Origin: JBBSWB01 sp038046465
GTDB lineage: Archaea; Nanobdellota; Nanobdellia; Woesearchaeales; GW2011-AR9
DNA length: 37,312 bases
NCBI GenBank assembly: GCA_038046465.1
Contig: JBBSWB010000015.1
Coordinates: forward strand, 1-37,312
Reading direction: 5' to 3'
Shown: piece after piece, positions 14,435-23,805 of the stretch
How positions within the stretch are numbered: position 1 is the stretch's first letter
Layout of the letters: every line of letters starts with the position of its first letter
Made by a program: the position numbers and the translations under genes
Notes under the pieces: generated by a model
Database searches by the model: none
What the model was told of the DNA's origin: nothing
The model's input: only the letters and a program-made list of their open reading frames with translations

Positions 14435-15388
14435 ATGAATCAAGAAATAATAAAAATAAAAGGAATGCATTGTAAAAGCTGTGTTGAATTAATCGAAGCA
14501 AAACTAAGTTCTTTAGAAGGAATTAAAGCCGTCAAAGTAAATCTCGCGAAAGATGAAGCAGAAGTTAAATTTAGTCCAGACAAAATTAGTTTGGAAAACA
14601 TAAACTCAGAAATAAATATGTTGGGCTATGTTGCTGGAACTAATAAAGAAAATGAGGAAAAAAATGAAGGAAAAAAGAAAAGAAGAGGATTTTTACCGGG
14701 TTTAATATACGGCTTAATTCCGCACATTGGCTGCATTGCTTTTATTATCGGTTCAATATTAGGGGTAACGGCACTAATGAATTTTTTTAAACCGCTCTTA
14801 ATGAACCGGTATTTCTTTCATGCTTTGATTGGAGTTTCATTAGGTTTTGCGACCATATCTTCAGCAGTTTATTTAAAGAAGAATGGATTGTTATCTTTGG
14901 CTGGGATTAAGAAAAAATGGAAATATCTATCTGTAATGTATGGCTCTACAATCGGGATTAACTTATTATTATTTATGCTGATTTTTCCATTATTAGCCAA
15001 TGTGTCTGTTGGTTCATCTTCAATAACAGGAGCAGCTATAGGAATAGCAACTAATGAGAATACCAACTCTCTGCTTAAACTTAAAGTTGATATTCCCTGT
15101 CCTGGCCACGCGCCCCTAATTTCCCAAGAACTAAAAACTATCCCGGGGGTAACTGGAATAAAGTTCAGTTTTCCGAACTATTTTGAGATAACATACAATT
15201 CTGCGGTAACATCAAAACAGGAAATGCTGGTATTGGATGTTTTTGAAAGCTATCCAGCAACCGTGGTTAGCGAATCTGTTGCCGAACAAAGTATTCAGGA
15301 AGAAAATAATCCTCCTGCCGGTGCTGCTGGGAGTTGTTGCGGTGGAGGGGGAACTTGTGGAAGCAAGGGCGGCTGTGGAGGCTATTAA
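14435..15388 (+). CDS. HMA-domain membrane protein with Cys-rich tail
   Basis: A 317-aa protein. Residues 4-68 form an HMA metal-binding domain with the MHCKSC site (Cys13, Cys16), as in CopZ and CopA. Three or four membrane helices follow (about 90-190), including GLIPHIGCIAFIIGSILGV and LFMLIFPLLANVSV. A second HMA-like ferredoxin fold follows with CPGHAPL at Cys222 in place of CxxC. The last residues are Gly/Cys-rich with cysteines 301, 302, 308 and 314. The arrangement suggests a metal importer, acceptor or chaperone at the membrane that hands copper (or another thiophilic metal) to the ATPase gene 31 bp downstream. It does not match a transporter family I can name; direction of transport is unknown. 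Confidence 0.75.
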   Translation: MNQEIIKIKGMHCKSCVELIEAKLSSLEGIKAVKVNLAKDEAEVKFSPDKISLENINSEINMLGYVAGTNKENEEKNEGKKKRRGFLPGLIYGLIPHIGCIAFIIGSILGVTALMNFFKPLLMNRYFFHALIGVSLGFATISSAVYLKKNGLLSLAGIKKKWKYLSVMYGSTIGINLLLFMLIFPLLANVSVGSSSITGAAIGIATNENTNSLLKLKVDIPCPGHAPLISQELKTIPGVTGIKFSFPNYFEITYNSAVTSKQEMLVLDVFESYPATVVSESVAEQSIQEENNPPAGAAGSCCGGGGTCGSKGGCGGY

Positions 15389-15419
15389 ATAATAAGTAAT
15401 AAAAAGGAGGAGATATTTA

Positions 15420-17618
15420 TTGATTAAGATGAAGCAGACAACAATAAAGATAAGCGGAATGCACTGCCAGAGCTGTGTAACTGTTTTAGATAAAGCATTA
15501 AGCAAAGAAAAAGGAGTAAAATTAGCAAATGTAAATTTTTCTACTGAAAAAGCAGCGATTGAATTTGATGAAAAACAAACCAGTGAAGATAACCTGCTTC
15601 AGGCGATAAAAAATAAGGGTTATCAAGGGCACGTGATGGCAGAGGATTCTCATGATCATCATGCTATTAGTTTGGAAAGTAAGAAACAGAAAGAAGAATT
15701 AAACAGATTAGAACTTAAAGTTATTTTGAGCGCAATTTTTGCTGTTCCTACTTTACTTTTAGGAATGTTTTTTACGAGAAACCCAATTCCATTTCAAGAT
15801 TATATTATGTGGGTTTTGGCAACACCAGTTCAGTTTTACATTGGAAAACAGTTTTATCAGGGAACTTGGGCTGCTCTGAAGAATAAAACTACCAATATGG
15901 ATACTCTAATTACTATGGGTACTTCAGCAGCTTATTTTTATTCTGTTTATGTTATATTATTTGCGACACAAGGACATCAATATTTTGAAGCAGCTGCTAT
16001 ATTAATCACTTTGGTCGTTTTAGGCAAATATCTGGAGGCAGTAGCCAAAGGAAAAACTTCGGAAGCAATTTCTAGGTTAATGAAAATTGGAGCAAAAACT
16101 GCAACCGTAATCAAAAAAGGAAAGGAAGAAAAAATCCCCATAGATAATGTGCAAAAAGGAGATCTTGTTTTAGTCAGGCCAGGAGAAAAAATCCCTGTTG
16201 ACGGCGTAGTTGTTGAAGGCCATTCAACAATCGATGAAAGTTTGGTTACGGGAGAGAGTATTCCTGTTGAAAAAAAGAAAGGGGATTTAGTCATAGGCTC
16301 TACAATAAATAAAGTAGGCAGCTTTAAATTTAAAGCCACAAAAATAGGGGCAGAAACAACCTTATCAAGAATTATTAAATTGATTGAAGAAGCGCAAACA
16401 AAGAAAGCTCCTATTCAAAGATTTGCTGATGAAGTTTCTGCTTATTTTGTGCCGATTGTTATTATAATCGCAATTGTCACTTTTATAGTTTGGTTTTTTA
16501 TAGCTAATGCCTCGATCGATTTTGCTTTAATTGCGGCGGTTGCAGTCTTAGTTATTGCCTGCCCCTGCGCTTTAGGCTTGGCAACACCAACAGCAATAAT
16601 GGTAGGAACAGGAAAAGGAGCAAAACAAGGAATTTTAATTAAAGGCGGCGATGCTTTGGAAACTGCTCATAAATTAAAATCCGTTGTTTTTGATAAAACA
16701 GGGACAATAACTAAAGGAAAACCAGAAGTTACGGACATTATTGGAAAAGATAAAAATAAGATTTTGGAAATTGCCGGAAGCATTGAAAAAGATTCTGAAC
16801 ATCCATTGGCAGAAGCGATTGTTAATAAAGCCAAGCAAAGTAAAGTTAGCTGGAAAAAAGTTAGTGATTTTAAAGCATTGGTTGGCAGAGGTGTAAAAGC
16901 GAAAATTGGAAAGAAAGAGCATTATTTAGGAAACTTAAAGTTGATGAAAGAAAGAAAAGTTAATTTATCTTCATTTAAGAATAGACTTATTGAACTAGAA
17001 AATGAAGGAAAAACAGTTATGATTTTATCTGAAGGAAAAACAGCTCTTGGTTTGATCGCAGTTGCTGATGAGATTAAAGAGGATTCCCCCCAAGCGATTA
17101 AGAAATTACAAAATTTAGGGATTAAGGTCTATATGATCACAGGAGATAACCCAAGAACTGCCCAAGCGATTGCTAAAAAAGCAGGAATAAAAAATTTCTT
17201 TGCTGAAGTTTTGCCAGAAGAAAAAGCAGATTATGTTAAGAAATTACAGAGAGAGGGCAAAGTTGGGGCAGTTGGTGATGGAATTAATGATGCGCCAATG
17301 TTAGCGCAAGCAGATATAGGTATTGCTATGGGTTCTGGGACAGATGTTGCTATGGAAACAGGAAGTGTTGTTTTGATGAGAGATAGTTTGTTAGATATTC
17401 CTAAAGCAATTAAATTAAGCAAGATAACGATGAGCAAAATTAGGCAGAATATGTTCTGGGCTTTTATTTATAATATTCTAGGCATTCCAATAGCCGCCGG
17501 AGTTTTGTATCCGTTTACTGGTTGGTTGCTTAATCCAATGATTGCAGGAGGAGCAATGGCATTAAGTTCAGTCAGTGTCATTACTAATTCTTTGTTGTTA
17601 AGGAGAAAAAAGTTATAA
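15420..17618 (+). CDS. copA: Copper-type P1B ATPase (CopA-like)
   Basis: A 732-aa heavy-metal P-type ATPase that pumps Cu(I) (or Ag) out of the cytosol using ATP. In order: N-terminal HMA domain (MHCQSC near residue 15); a His-rich spot (DSHDHHA); helices A/B and 1-2; actuator loop with TGES; the CPC site in helix 6 (Cys381-Pro-Cys383, CPCALGLATPT); phosphorylated Asp425 in DKTGTITKGKP; HPLAEA in the nucleotide-binding domain; MITGDNPRTA; GDGINDAPMLAQADIGIAMG; and two C-terminal helices with the MALSSVSV metal-site motif. The start is probably the TTG at 15420, nine bases after GGAGG (15406-15410); the ATG at 15429 is less well spaced. It forms an operon with the HMA membrane gene. Confidence 0.93.
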   Translation: MIKMKQTTIKISGMHCQSCVTVLDKALSKEKGVKLANVNFSTEKAAIEFDEKQTSEDNLLQAIKNKGYQGHVMAEDSHDHHAISLESKKQKEELNRLELKVILSAIFAVPTLLLGMFFTRNPIPFQDYIMWVLATPVQFYIGKQFYQGTWAALKNKTTNMDTLITMGTSAAYFYSVYVILFATQGHQYFEAAAILITLVVLGKYLEAVAKGKTSEAISRLMKIGAKTATVIKKGKEEKIPIDNVQKGDLVLVRPGEKIPVDGVVVEGHSTIDESLVTGESIPVEKKKGDLVIGSTINKVGSFKFKATKIGAETTLSRIIKLIEEAQTKKAPIQRFADEVSAYFVPIVIIIAIVTFIVWFFIANASIDFALIAAVAVLVIACPCALGLATPTAIMVGTGKGAKQGILIKGGDALETAHKLKSVVFDKTGTITKGKPEVTDIIGKDKNKILEIAGSIEKDSEHPLAEAIVNKAKQSKVSWKKVSDFKALVGRGVKAKIGKKEHYLGNLKLMKERKVNLSSFKNRLIELENEGKTVMILSEGKTALGLIAVADEIKEDSPQAIKKLQNLGIKVYMITGDNPRTAQAIAKKAGIKNFFAEVLPEEKADYVKKLQREGKVGAVGDGINDAPMLAQADIGIAMGSGTDVAMETGSVVLMRDSLLDIPKAIKLSKITMSKIRQNMFWAFIYNILGIPIAAGVLYPFTGWLLNPMIAGGAMALSSVSVITNSLLLRRKKL

Positions 17619-17682
17619 AAATAGCAACCTAGTTTTTGTGATGATTCTTAAATTGAAACTAACGCCTTTTTAACAAAGCAAT

Positions 17683-17692
17683 CTTTATATAC
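17683..17692 (+). promoter_or_regulatory. TATA box for the 710-aa gene
   Basis: CTTTATATAC lies 22-31 bp before the ATG at 17714, so the transcript is predicted to be leaderless. Confidence 0.6.
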
Positions 17693-17713
17693 TAAAAAAT
17701 AATCATTTCTATC

Positions 17714-19846
17714 ATGGTTGAATTTGGAACTAAATACAATATGCCTCTGGATCGGGAATATGGAAGCACCAGTATTGCGCACGATCCTGGACGAACGAGT
17801 CCAAATAGTAATTCTACTAATGATGTGGGAGTAGGAATAAGAGATATTGGTTTTAGTTTAGGTTTAGGTCCAACTCCCAACGTGCCGGCAATCGGGGCAA
17901 AATTACGTGCAGGTTCAAAAACAGCCGAATTAACTTTTATGGGTGCAGGAAAAGGTTCCGGACAGCATCACACTCCCGAATATTATGGGAAAGCGCAAAG
18001 GAAAGCGTTAGAAGAAATGGGAAAAGCAAACGAAGTTAATTTTACTACGCACGCTTCGGTGGGAATTCAAGGTCTTGCCGGGATGGATCAGCAAGGAAAT
18101 TTTTCTAAAGCAGGTAAAGATTTTTCAGTTCAGGAAATAAAACGGGCAATAGAATTTGCCGGTGATGTTGCTCAAGGCGGACCCGTAGTTGTGCATACTG
18201 GAGAATTTCACCGACCCATAGCTGGTGCCGATTGGAATAAAGACGGCAAAGATGCCGGTAAATTTGAAATGTATGAAGGGGAACAGGAGCGGGCTTCGTT
18301 TAGGGTAGTTGATACCCGAACCGGCGCAGTAATTCAAGAAGCTAGGAAAAACCGAAAAATTTCCCGGCCCATTTGGAAAGTTGCTGCAGCCGGCCAAGAA
18401 TATACTGATTTTGAAGGACAGAAACGAATTGCTCAGTCCGGCGAAAGAGTTTATGTAGATTATTTTGGTAAACGACTTAAACCAGAAGATCGTGTGCCTG
18501 AATTCGACGAAAAAAAACGGGAATTTAAAGTTACCCAAATGGACTGGAATGATTTAATCAATGAAGCTAAAGAAATGACTGGTCGAGCTCAGGAAGAATT
18601 TCGACGTTGGGATAATTTAACTGAAGAACAAAAACGTAAATCTATCTGGAGAGAAAGGATTCTCTTAGCTAAAGAAGCAGGTAAGAACGTAGACAAACTG
18701 GAAATTCGTCCTGAAGAAGCTTATATTATTGCTACTTTAGAAACTAATGCCGGCAATAGCCGAGGTTGGGCACACTATTACGGTGGAGATTTTGATGAGA
18801 CCATTGATCACATTAAGCGGCTTAAAAAAGCTAAAGAATTTTATCAAAAAATGGAAACGGCAGTAAGTGAAGAAGAAAAATGGAAATTAAAACAGCAAGC
18901 GGGAGCATTAGCGGGCGGTTTAGCTCCTTTGGATACTAAATATCCAACCCAAATTATCGAACAGCATTTACGGGAATTAGAGCGAAAACTTAGGTACAGT
19001 AAGGAGAGTGCATCTTCATCGTGGTCCCAAGCAGAAGAAGCTAATGAAACGATCCGTCACGTGCAAAGCGCAGAAACTTATGCTTTACAGGAATCCTATG
19101 ATGCTTATGCCCAGGCCGGAATAAGCGCCATGCGGCAAAGCGACAAGATGGAACAACTGAAAAAATTAAAAAAACCCATTGCTGTGGCCATGGAAAATTT
19201 ATTTCCGGAAAGTTATGGTTCCCATCCTGATGAATTAAAAGATTTAGTTCTTAGCAGCAGAGAAAGAATGGCTAAAACGCTGGAAAAAAAATATGGTTAT
19301 TCGTCGGAAAAAGCTCGGAAAGAAGCAGATGAGCATCTTACTGCTACTTTAGACACGGGGCATGTTAACATGTGGAGAAAATATTGGAAAAGTGATAATA
19401 AAAAAACTATTGAAGAAAACGATAAAGATTTTAATGGTTGGTTGATAAATAAGATTGGAGATTTGGCTAAAGCGAATGTGATCGGGCACGTTCATTTAGT
19501 TGATAATTACGGTTATCAAGACGACCATCTTGCACCTGGAGAGGGTAATTCACCCATTGCTGAAATGATTACAAGTTTAAAGAAGAACGGTTACAAAGGA
19601 GAATTAATTGTTGAACCCGGTGCAGACTGGTCCACTGACGTAACTGGTTTTCATAGCGTCATGAAAACCTGGAAATTTTTTGGCAGTCCCGTTTATGGTG
19701 CAGGCGGAGGAGCTGGAATTAGCAGCCGGGGATGGAGTAGCGTAGGAAATGGCTACTTTGGCCACAACCAACCACCTTATTTCATGTTCCCACCGTACAC
19801 GCCTTCAGAAGATTGGACCTTGTGGACGGGCGTACCGTTGGATTAG
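17714..19846 (+). CDS. Large AP-endonuclease/xylose-isomerase-like TIM-barrel protein
   Basis: A 710-aa protein with the two halves of an AP-endonuclease-2/sugar-isomerase barrel separated by a long insert. N-terminal barrel strands carry NFTTHASVGIQGLAG and VVVHTGEFH (His161, Glu164). C-terminal strands carry LDTGHVNMW (Asp547, His550), IGHVHLVDNYGYQDDH (His592, Asp597) and GELIVEPGADW (Glu634), matching the metal-binding His/Asp/Glu pattern of the family. Between them, about 180-540, lies a charged, mainly helical, partly coiled-coil insertion. The C-terminal tail is Gly-, Pro- and aromatic-rich and probably disordered. Standard members are about 280 residues. Either a DNA-repair nuclease or a sugar isomerase is possible; I cannot tell which. 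No signal peptide. Confidence 0.72.
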   Translation: MVEFGTKYNMPLDREYGSTSIAHDPGRTSPNSNSTNDVGVGIRDIGFSLGLGPTPNVPAIGAKLRAGSKTAELTFMGAGKGSGQHHTPEYYGKAQRKALEEMGKANEVNFTTHASVGIQGLAGMDQQGNFSKAGKDFSVQEIKRAIEFAGDVAQGGPVVVHTGEFHRPIAGADWNKDGKDAGKFEMYEGEQERASFRVVDTRTGAVIQEARKNRKISRPIWKVAAAGQEYTDFEGQKRIAQSGERVYVDYFGKRLKPEDRVPEFDEKKREFKVTQMDWNDLINEAKEMTGRAQEEFRRWDNLTEEQKRKSIWRERILLAKEAGKNVDKLEIRPEEAYIIATLETNAGNSRGWAHYYGGDFDETIDHIKRLKKAKEFYQKMETAVSEEEKWKLKQQAGALAGGLAPLDTKYPTQIIEQHLRELERKLRYSKESASSSWSQAEEANETIRHVQSAETYALQESYDAYAQAGISAMRQSDKMEQLKKLKKPIAVAMENLFPESYGSHPDELKDLVLSSRERMAKTLEKKYGYSSEKARKEADEHLTATLDTGHVNMWRKYWKSDNKKTIEENDKDFNGWLINKIGDLAKANVIGHVHLVDNYGYQDDHLAPGEGNSPIAEMITSLKKNGYKGELIVEPGADWSTDVTGFHSVMKTWKFFGSPVYGAGGGAGISSRGWSSVGNGYFGHNQPPYFMFPPYTPSEDWTLWTGVPLD

Positions 19847-19868
19847 AAAAGAAAAAAGGTTTAGGAAA

Positions 19869-20900
19869 ATGAAAAAAATAATATTACTTTTAATCTTATC
19901 AATTTTTATTCTTAGTTGTACTACAGAACCAAAAGCTTGTACGATGGAAGCTAAAGTGTGTCCCGATGGTTCGGCAGTAGGAAGAATTCTTCCCAATTGC
20001 GAGTTTGCTGAGTGTCCGGCTGTTGCTTTAGTTGAAAGTCCAGCTGTGGAAACTCCTATTGAAGCAGGTTCATCGACAGAAGAACCACCAGCAGAACCGG
20101 AAGAAGCAGAAGTTGAATCTGAATTTGCTTCTGATCTAGAAAAAGATTTACCTGATACTGTCCAAAATCAAATCTGTAAACAACTTCCTTTAACTAAAGA
20201 ATTAAGTCCGGGAGACAGGCATTATTGCTTTGCGATTGTTAATAATAATGCTGCATTCTGCGAATTTATTGTAGGAGACAATGAAGAGGATATAGATGCA
20301 AAAGATAATAAAAATCTCTGTTTAGCCCATGCAAAGAAAGATGTTTCTTATTGCAAACAGATAACTAGTACTTTGGGCAAGAGAACCTGTTATTTTGGGC
20401 TTTCAGTGATTAGTGGAAATATTGACATTTGCGATGGTATTACTTATGATGCCAATTTAAAACAGCTCTGTTATTTCTCTTTTGTCAATGGCCTCTATTG
20501 GGAAGACAAATCCGACAAGATAACTCAGACCCATTGCAATAAACTTCCCGAACCAGACCGAAGCACTTGTCTTGCATATATGAAAAGAGATGTTTCTCTC
20601 TGTAAAACTAATGTTAATTGTTTGACTTGCTTTGAACAGCCGATGTCTTTTTGTACTACGGGCAAAGGAAAGGCGCTTGAATTTTGTATCAGAGACAGAG
20701 CCATGACTAGTAAGGATTTCTCCATCTGCGAAACTCTTACTGGAGAAAAAAGAGAGGACTGTATTGGGGATTTTGCTGGACACATTACTCAAGATATTTC
20801 AACTTGTGATAAGATAAATGATATTAAAACAAGACATACCTGTTACAAAGATGTGGCGGTACAATCTAGTGCCAATTTTTGGTTTAATCTGTATAATTAA
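19869..20900 (+). CDS. Lipoprotein with Cys-pair repeats
   Basis: A 343-aa lipoprotein from the ATG at 19869 (a longer frame to 19749 overlaps the previous gene and is rejected). Signal peptide MKKIILLLILSIFILSC ends at a lipobox cysteine. A small motif follows, AKVCPDGSAVGRILPNC, then a Pro/Glu-rich spacer (about 55-90). The rest is a tandem series of irregular repeats of roughly 30-40 residues, each with cysteines in the pattern D-x-S-x-C and C-Y/L (KKDVSYCKQI, SGNIDICDGI, KRDVSLCKTN, SKDFSICETL, TQDISTCDKI). Such disulfide-rich repeats are common in DPANN exported proteins and may serve in binding. It starts the long plus-strand surface-protein series. Confidence 0.75.
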   Translation: MKKIILLLILSIFILSCTTEPKACTMEAKVCPDGSAVGRILPNCEFAECPAVALVESPAVETPIEAGSSTEEPPAEPEEAEVESEFASDLEKDLPDTVQNQICKQLPLTKELSPGDRHYCFAIVNNNAAFCEFIVGDNEEDIDAKDNKNLCLAHAKKDVSYCKQITSTLGKRTCYFGLSVISGNIDICDGITYDANLKQLCYFSFVNGLYWEDKSDKITQTHCNKLPEPDRSTCLAYMKRDVSLCKTNVNCLTCFEQPMSFCTTGKGKALEFCIRDRAMTSKDFSICETLTGEKREDCIGDFAGHITQDISTCDKINDIKTRHTCYKDVAVQSSANFWFNLYN

Positions 20901-20915
20901 ATAAAAGAGGCATAA

Positions 20916-22604
20916 ATGAAAAAGATAATTTTTATATTAATTTTAGTCTGTTTATCTAGTTTTGTGCTAGCAGAAGAATCCTCTAACAATCAATGTGGTA
21001 ATGGTCTTTGCGAGTCTTTTGAAGAAACTGCAGGTGATTGCTGTGAGGATTGCGGTAGTTGTAATGAAATAACAGTTGAGGCGGGCGTAATGGATATAGA
21101 TGAACCTGAAGCGCTGGATGTAGATGCCGGTAAAATAGATGTTGTAAAGGTAATGGAGGTCGAGAATGGTGTTAAGAAGGAGGTAGTTAAGATAGATAAT
21201 AATGAAACATATGAACCTAAAGAAGAAGCAATTGAAGTAATAGAAAAAAAGAAAAGCATATTTGGAATGATTATTGACTTTTTCAAGAGGCTTTTTGGGA
21301 TTGATACTGAAACAAATCAGCCCCAAACAAGCATAACTTCTCCTGACGAAGACAAAACAGAAATTTCAATGCCGACCATTCCTCCAACAGAAATATTGAA
21401 AGAGGCGCCTGAAGCAGAACCCCAAACAAACTGGCCTACCTTTCACGGTGATACGGCCCGCACCGGCTATTCCCTCTCCAAAGCTCCCTCAACACCTAAT
21501 ATTTTATGGAAATCTACCATTAGTGATTTTGGCGGGGAAGAAATCGACAGCTTTGATACCAACTGGCCAATTATATCTAACCAAAAAGTTTTTGTAGCAA
21601 TATCAAAAATTTTTGCTTTAGATCTTAAAACTGGGGAAAAAATTTGGCGTTTTGGTGAAAAAACAGGCTTTTATGCCCGAGGCCTTACCATCGGCGAGGG
21701 AAAGGTATTTGCTACGGTGAATAATGATGATAATCTTAACAGCATCTCTGCGGGATTTGTTTACGCTTTAGAGGAAAACACCGGTAAGTTTTTATGGAAA
21801 TACCAAACTGAAAAAGGGATGTCTCATTCTTTACCTTTATTTGCCGAAAATAAAGTTTTCGTCGGTGATGATTCCGGAAAAATATCTGCATTGGAACCGG
21901 CTACCGGCAAGTTGATCTGGAAAAAACAATTAGAAGCGGAAGAAATTCACTCCTCTCCGGCTTTTGACCAGGGAATTATTTTTGTAGGGACAGAAGGCAC
22001 AGCAAGATCAAACCAATTGCCAAGTTACCTGTATGCGTTAAAAGCGTCAGACGGTACAGAGCTCTGGAAATTTAAAGTAGATTATATTTCAGGTAAATTG
22101 AATTTAATTCATTCTACACCAGCGATTTTAAACGATGTTGTTTATGTTGGTTCAGAAAATGGTTATTTCTATGCAATATCCGCCAATGAGGGGAAATTAA
22201 TTTGGAAAAAGCTTATTGCCTCTGGAAACGACCAGTTAATAGGTGTTTCAGCGGCTGCTGCGCTTGGCTATGATAAAGTGTTTATAGGCACTTATGAAGG
22301 AAAGTTCCTTGCTTTAAATCAAAAAGATGGAGAGATTGCCTGGGAATATAATTTTGGGAAAGCTAATGCTGATTCTTCTCCGGTGTTAGCGGATAATAAA
22401 GTGTATTTTGGGGTTGGTGAAGGCGGCGACGGATATTTCTACTGCTTTAATGCTGATAATGGAAAAGTTCTCTGGAAAGAGAAGCTGGGGGAATCATCAG
22501 GAGCTTTAGCCGAAGGGATTTTAATTGTTCATAATAAATTAGCTGGTGAAGAATTGAAGCTGGAAACTCCTCTAATTATGGCTTTTTCAGATGAAGGTAA
22601 TTAA
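20916..22604 (+). CDS. Exported PQQ-like beta-propeller protein
   Basis: A 562-aa secreted protein. Signal peptide 1-19 (MKKIIFILILVCLSSFVLA), then a Cys module CGNGLCESFEETAGDCCEDC (about 27-46), an acidic linker, an amphipathic segment MIIDFFKRLFG near 125, and a PQQ-type beta-propeller from about 172 (NWPTFHGDTARTGYS) to the end. The propeller blades repeat the pattern of G-x-x-Y-A-L-(D/E/K) followed by G-x-x-x-W-K/R (LDLKTGEKIWRF, LEENTGKFLWKY, LKASDGTELWKF, ISANEGKLIWKK, LNQKDGEIAWEY, FNADNGKVLWKE). Such propellers usually mediate protein binding; no enzymatic cofactor site can be claimed. It is 15 bp after the preceding lipoprotein gene, so they probably share a transcript. Confidence 0.85.
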   Translation: MKKIIFILILVCLSSFVLAEESSNNQCGNGLCESFEETAGDCCEDCGSCNEITVEAGVMDIDEPEALDVDAGKIDVVKVMEVENGVKKEVVKIDNNETYEPKEEAIEVIEKKKSIFGMIIDFFKRLFGIDTETNQPQTSITSPDEDKTEISMPTIPPTEILKEAPEAEPQTNWPTFHGDTARTGYSLSKAPSTPNILWKSTISDFGGEEIDSFDTNWPIISNQKVFVAISKIFALDLKTGEKIWRFGEKTGFYARGLTIGEGKVFATVNNDDNLNSISAGFVYALEENTGKFLWKYQTEKGMSHSLPLFAENKVFVGDDSGKISALEPATGKLIWKKQLEAEEIHSSPAFDQGIIFVGTEGTARSNQLPSYLYALKASDGTELWKFKVDYISGKLNLIHSTPAILNDVVYVGSENGYFYAISANEGKLIWKKLIASGNDQLIGVSAAAALGYDKVFIGTYEGKFLALNQKDGEIAWEYNFGKANADSSPVLADNKVYFGVGEGGDGYFYCFNADNGKVLWKEKLGESSGALAEGILIVHNKLAGEELKLETPLIMAFSDEGN

Positions 22605-22614
22605 TGGAGACAAA

Positions 22615-23067
22615 ATGAAAATCTTCGGAAAAAGTTTGAAAGAATATGTTTGGCCCATTTGGTATTATATTGTAGGTGCAATTTTAGTGGTAGTATTGCA
22701 GTATTATGTTGTCGTTCCTTTAAATGAAAAATATGGAGTTCCTTTCATCCTGAATATAACTCAGGCTTTATGGGCTTTAATGGTAACTTTGTCAGTCATT
22801 AAATTAACTGTAAATTACAATTTTAATTTCAAGCAAATCTTATTTTTGGGAGTTTTATATTCTATTATTATTCACGGGCTAAAAGCCTTTGTATTTAGGG
22901 TCTTTTTGTTTCCTTACTCTGGCACTCCTGCTGAGATGCTAAATAAAATTATTGGTAAGTTTCTATATGGAAGCTTTCTAGTAATGGTTATTGTGATAAT
23001 CTTAGGAATAATCTTTATTAAGATAAAGAACAATCCTGAAGTTAAAAAAGAAGTGAAGTGGTTATGA
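22615..23067 (+). CDS. Hypothetical membrane protein, four helices
   Basis: About 150 aa from the ATG at 22615 (MKIFGKSLKEYVWPIW); an in-frame ATG at 22591 overlaps the propeller gene and lacks a better RBS. Four hydrophobic helices are visible at about 15-37, 48-65, 75-97 and 118-140. No conserved catalytic residues are evident and I do not recognise the family. It follows the propeller gene by ten bases and precedes another membrane gene by seven, so it is likely part of the same operon. Confidence 0.65.
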   Translation: MKIFGKSLKEYVWPIWYYIVGAILVVVLQYYVVVPLNEKYGVPFILNITQALWALMVTLSVIKLTVNYNFNFKQILFLGVLYSIIIHGLKAFVFRVFLFPYSGTPAEMLNKIIGKFLYGSFLVMVIVIILGIIFIKIKNNPEVKKEVKWL

Positions 23068-23074
23068 TAAAAAA

Positions 23075-23743
23075 ATGAAAACAACTATATCCCAGAACGA
23101 ATCAAGAAATCTGCTTCTGAATAGGGTATTCGCAATAACTTTTGCTTTAATCATACTTACTTGGATGTATTATCTTATGACCTCGTGGGATCCAGGAGTA
23201 GAGCGAAAAGAACTTATGGCACCGGAGATAAGTTTTCTCATCATTGTTATCGGCTTACTCCTAGAAGCTTGGAAACCATCATTGGATTTTACTTTTCACT
23301 GCAATCGAAAATGGATTTTTGCGAGCCTTGTCCTGTTCGCGGTTTTTATTTCAATTAATAGTTGGTGGTGGATTGTTCATGGGCTGGTGAACTGGCTGCC
23401 TCAATATGGCTGGCAGGCAACAATTATAGAATGGTTTACGGGCACTTTTGCGATGGAAACTAGCTCTTTATCATTGTTGTTTGGATTTCTTTTCCTGACA
23501 AAATCTGTCCCTCAAAAATCTTTAAGCTACAAACTTATACTAATAGGTGCTCTTATTTTTGATTTGTTAATATTTCCAAGATACATCCAGTGGGCTTTTA
23601 TTAGTGGCTATCCGGGCTCGCAATATTATGCTGACTTCTTTGGTTATACCATTTTCCAGCCTTGGTTCTGGCTGGATTTAACTGCAGAAGTGGTGATATT
23701 TGTTGGAGCACTTTGGCTATTGGTGAAGGGAAAAAAGGATTAG
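23075..23743 (+). CDS. Hypothetical multispan membrane protein
   Basis: A 222-aa Trp-rich membrane protein with about six hydrophobic helices (roughly 15-35, 45-63, 78-98, 128-148, 152-172, 190-215). The loop after the first helix reads LMTSWDPGVERKELMAPE, and a later loop is INSWWWIVHGLVNWLPQYGW. I do not recognise the family. The next gene's product has a similarly placed TEWDRAPM after its first helix, which hints at distant paralogy. It probably belongs to the same operon as the propeller gene. Confidence 0.65.
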   Translation: MKTTISQNESRNLLLNRVFAITFALIILTWMYYLMTSWDPGVERKELMAPEISFLIIVIGLLLEAWKPSLDFTFHCNRKWIFASLVLFAVFISINSWWWIVHGLVNWLPQYGWQATIIEWFTGTFAMETSSLSLLFGFLFLTKSVPQKSLSYKLILIGALIFDLLIFPRYIQWAFISGYPGSQYYADFFGYTIFQPWFWLDLTAEVVIFVGALWLLVKGKKD

Positions 23744-23805
23744 GCTTGCCCTGAATTCTTCGCTTTTGAAAAGATTATTAAACAATATTCATTTAATAGA
23801 CAAAG

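Noticed and set aside
20967..21326. Minus-strand frames of 98-119 aa within the propeller gene
   Set aside because: Antisense to the acidic linker of a well-supported gene; low-complexity composition.
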